Assembly: GCA_963977625.1 (NCBI GenBank)
Contig: CAXBPX010000060.1
Location: 1 to 7,167, forward strand
Source of the DNA: ZLKRG08 sp963977625
GTDB lineage: Bacteria > Actinomycetota > Actinomycetes > Nanopelagicales > Nanopelagicaceae
Length of the DNA: 7,167 bases
Direction: 5' to 3'
This document shows, piece after piece, positions 5,997 through 7,167 of this stretch (position 1 is its first letter; each line of letters starts with the position of its first letter). A program made the position numbers and the translations under genes. The notes beneath the pieces are model-generated. The model ran no database searches. It had not been told where the DNA came from and saw nothing but the letters and a program-made list of their open reading frames with translations.

Positions 5997-6832
5997 ACAA
6001 GCGCGCGCTATTTGTGCATGCACATCCAGATGATGAAACCATTAATAACGGCGCAACTATGGCCCAAATGGTCGAAGATGGAGTTGCAGTTACTCTGATT
6101 ACCTGCACCCGAGGCGAAGAAGGAGAAGTTTTAGTTCCAGAGCTTGCTCAATTAGCTAGCAGCGCCGAAGATAAATTAGGTACGCATCGAGTTATCGAAC
6201 TTGCAAATGCCATGAAAGAACTTGGCGTTAAGGATCATCGTTTTCTTGGTAACTATAGAGATAGCGGAATGATGGATACGCCTCAGAATCAACATCCAGA
6301 TTGCTTCTGGCGCGCCGATGTTGATGAAGCTGCGCGAAAGTTAGCGTTGATTATCGATGAAATTAGACCGCAGGTGATGATCACTTATGATGAAAATGGC
6401 GGATATGGACATCCAGATCATATTCAGACACATAGAGTGGCTATGCGTGCAGCGGAACTTGCAACCTGGCAAATTCAGAAAATTTATTGGAACATCATGC
6501 CTAAATCTGTGGTGCAACGTGGAATGGACGCGATGAAAGATCAAGGTAGCGATTTCTTTGGTGCTGAGAATGTAGATGAATTGCCCTTTGTAAAAGATGA
6601 TTCGTTTGTAAGTGCGGTAATTCATGCGCCAAACCAAGTAGATAAGAAAATGGCAGCGATGAAAGCCCATGCCACTCAAATCTCTTTAGATGGGCCGTTT
6701 TTTGCACTTTCAAATAATTTAGGGGTGCAAGTTTTTGCAGATGAGTACTACACGTTAGTCAAAGGTGAAAAAGCGGCTCCGTTTAACACTGACAATCTTG
6801 AGACAAATTTATTTGCAGGGATTGCGCTCTAA
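5993..6832 (+). CDS. mshB: N-acetyl-GlcN-inositol deacetylase (mycothiol biosynthesis)
   Basis: A 279-residue zinc amidohydrolase of the PIG-L/LmbE family. The motif AHPDDE near the N-terminus supplies His11, catalytic Asp13 and Asp14. GGYGHPDH supplies His140 and His143, the latter matching the third zinc ligand of the M. tuberculosis enzyme. MshB removes acetate from GlcNAc-inositol to give GlcN-inositol, to which MshC then ligates cysteine. MshB is favoured over the related mycothiol-conjugate amidase Mca by CTRGEEGEV, the ELAQLA stretch, RDSGMM and the GYGHPDH form (Mca has GYPHPDH). The C-terminal LETNLFAGIAL resembles actinobacterial MshB ends. The loop before RDSGM (FLGNYRDSGM) is about four residues shorter than in homologues I recall. 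The start is GTG overlapping the moeZ stop (GTGA), with a GGAAGAGAG purine-rich ribosome site just upstream. The 3' end overlaps the convergent acetyltransferase by 50 bp. Confidence 0.92.
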   Translation: MNKRALFVHAHPDDETINNGATMAQMVEDGVAVTLITCTRGEEGEVLVPELAQLASSAEDKLGTHRVIELANAMKELGVKDHRFLGNYRDSGMMDTPQNQHPDCFWRADVDEAARKLALIIDEIRPQVMITYDENGGYGHPDHIQTHRVAMRAAELATWQIQKIYWNIMPKSVVQRGMDAMKDQGSDFFGAENVDELPFVKDDSFVSAVIHAPNQVDKKMAAMKAHATQISLDGPFFALSNNLGVQVFADEYYTLVKGEKAAPFNTDNLETNLFAGIAL

Positions 6833-7167
6833 GTTTGTAGGTATGGTGAATTACATATCCAGCAGATCTGTAAAGTTCAATTGCAATTTCATTATCTACC
6901 GAAACTTGTAACGCTAATTTTGCACCTTCAGATTGACTCTCTAAAGTATTTAATATTGCTCTACCTAAACCCTGACCTCTGAGTTTTGGATCGACCCAGA
7001 TCCTAGAGAGCACTGCCCAACCATCTGCAAAAGCAATTCTGCCGATAGCGGCAACATTGTCATCTTTGCGGATGGTCAAATACTTAGCAGGGGAGGCTTT
7101 CAATAAAGTTTCGATTTTTTCATCATTATGTATTGAAAGCCATTCCGCATTTGGCTCTTGCGAAATT
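6783..7167 (-). CDS. GNAT-family N-acetyltransferase, C-terminal part
   Basis: The 3' part of a GCN5-related acetyltransferase; the frame stays open to the window edge. The internal TTG at 7103 should not be taken as the start, because residues before it (PNAEWLSIHNDEKIETLL) fit the family. The acetyl-CoA-binding motif is clear: VLSRIWVDPKLRGQGLGRAIL, with RGQGLG as the pyrophosphate loop. It is followed by LQVSVDNEIAIELYRSAGYVIHHTYKLR, the usual motif-B end. The latter resembles actinobacterial GNATs of the Rv0428c type, but I hold that subgroup only loosely, and the acyl acceptor is unknown. The last 15 or so residues after the core (ending in CQC) are encoded opposite the end of mshB and are probably a non-conserved tail. 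Confidence 0.85.
   Translation of the reverse strand, partial: ISQEPNAEWLSIHNDEKIETLLKASPAKYLTIRKDDNVAAIGRIAFADGWAVLSRIWVDPKLRGQGLGRAILNTLESQSEGAKLALQVSVDNEIAIELYRSAGYVIHHTYKLRAQSLQINLSQDCQC

Noticed and set aside
6341..6713. Minus-strand ORFs of 112 and 70 codons opposite mshB
   Set aside because: They have His- and Cys-rich, low-coherence translations opposite a well-supported gene and are shadows.
1..7167. Mobile elements, CRISPR, tRNA/rRNA genes, phage or defence genes
   Set aside because: I found no repeat arrays, transposase or integrase motifs, cloverleaf-like segments or compositional break. Nearly every base belongs to recognised chromosomal genes.

Overview
The window looks like ordinary chromosomal housekeeping DNA from a small-genome, A+T-rich actinobacterium. 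Three things point to the phylum: an MshB-type mycothiol deacetylase, a DUF3107 protein ending in the VGFG signature, and a TetR / DUF3107 / RhlE-type helicase / MoeZ neighbourhood that matches the Mycobacterium tuberculosis Rv3206c-Rv3211 region (order recalled, not searched). Low G+C, weak Shine-Dalgarno sites, gene ends that overlap on both strands and almost no intergenic DNA suggest a streamlined lineage such as the freshwater acI group (Nanopelagicales: 'Ca. Planktophila', 'Ca. Nanopelagicus'). That lineage assignment is inference.

Layout. Positions 1-2755 (+ strand) hold four genes with overlapping ends: the 3' end of an NRAMP-family metal transporter, an EamA/DMT-family transporter, a PHP-domain phosphoesterase and a MarC-family membrane protein. 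Positions 2739-4855 (- strand) hold a TetR regulator, a DUF3107 protein and a DEAD-box RNA helicase, transcribed in that order. Positions 4869-6832 (+ strand) hold moeZ (E1-like adenylyltransferase plus rhodanese) followed by mshB, joined by a GTGA overlap. Positions 6783-7167 (- strand) hold the 3' part of a GNAT acetyltransferase that runs out of the window. No stretch longer than about 20 bp is free of genes, and I see no RNA gene, mobile element, CRISPR array or clear intrinsic terminator.

How the genes fit together. moeZ and mshB both belong to sulfur/thiol physiology: MoeZ activates small sulfur-carrier proteins, and MshB makes a precursor of mycothiol, the actinobacterial glutathione substitute. 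The tetR-DUF3107-helicase block is a conserved actinobacterial unit whose biological role is not established. The four upstream genes look like a co-transcribed group without an obvious shared pathway.

I do not find a new biological system here. The most useful observations are: a tetR promoter that appears to give a leaderless transcript and lies inside the start of moeZ; a DUF3107-helicase junction in which two genes in the same frame are separated by a single TAG; a MoeZ that keeps the two zinc-type CxxC pairs; and convergent genes whose 3' ends overlap by 17 and 50 bp.
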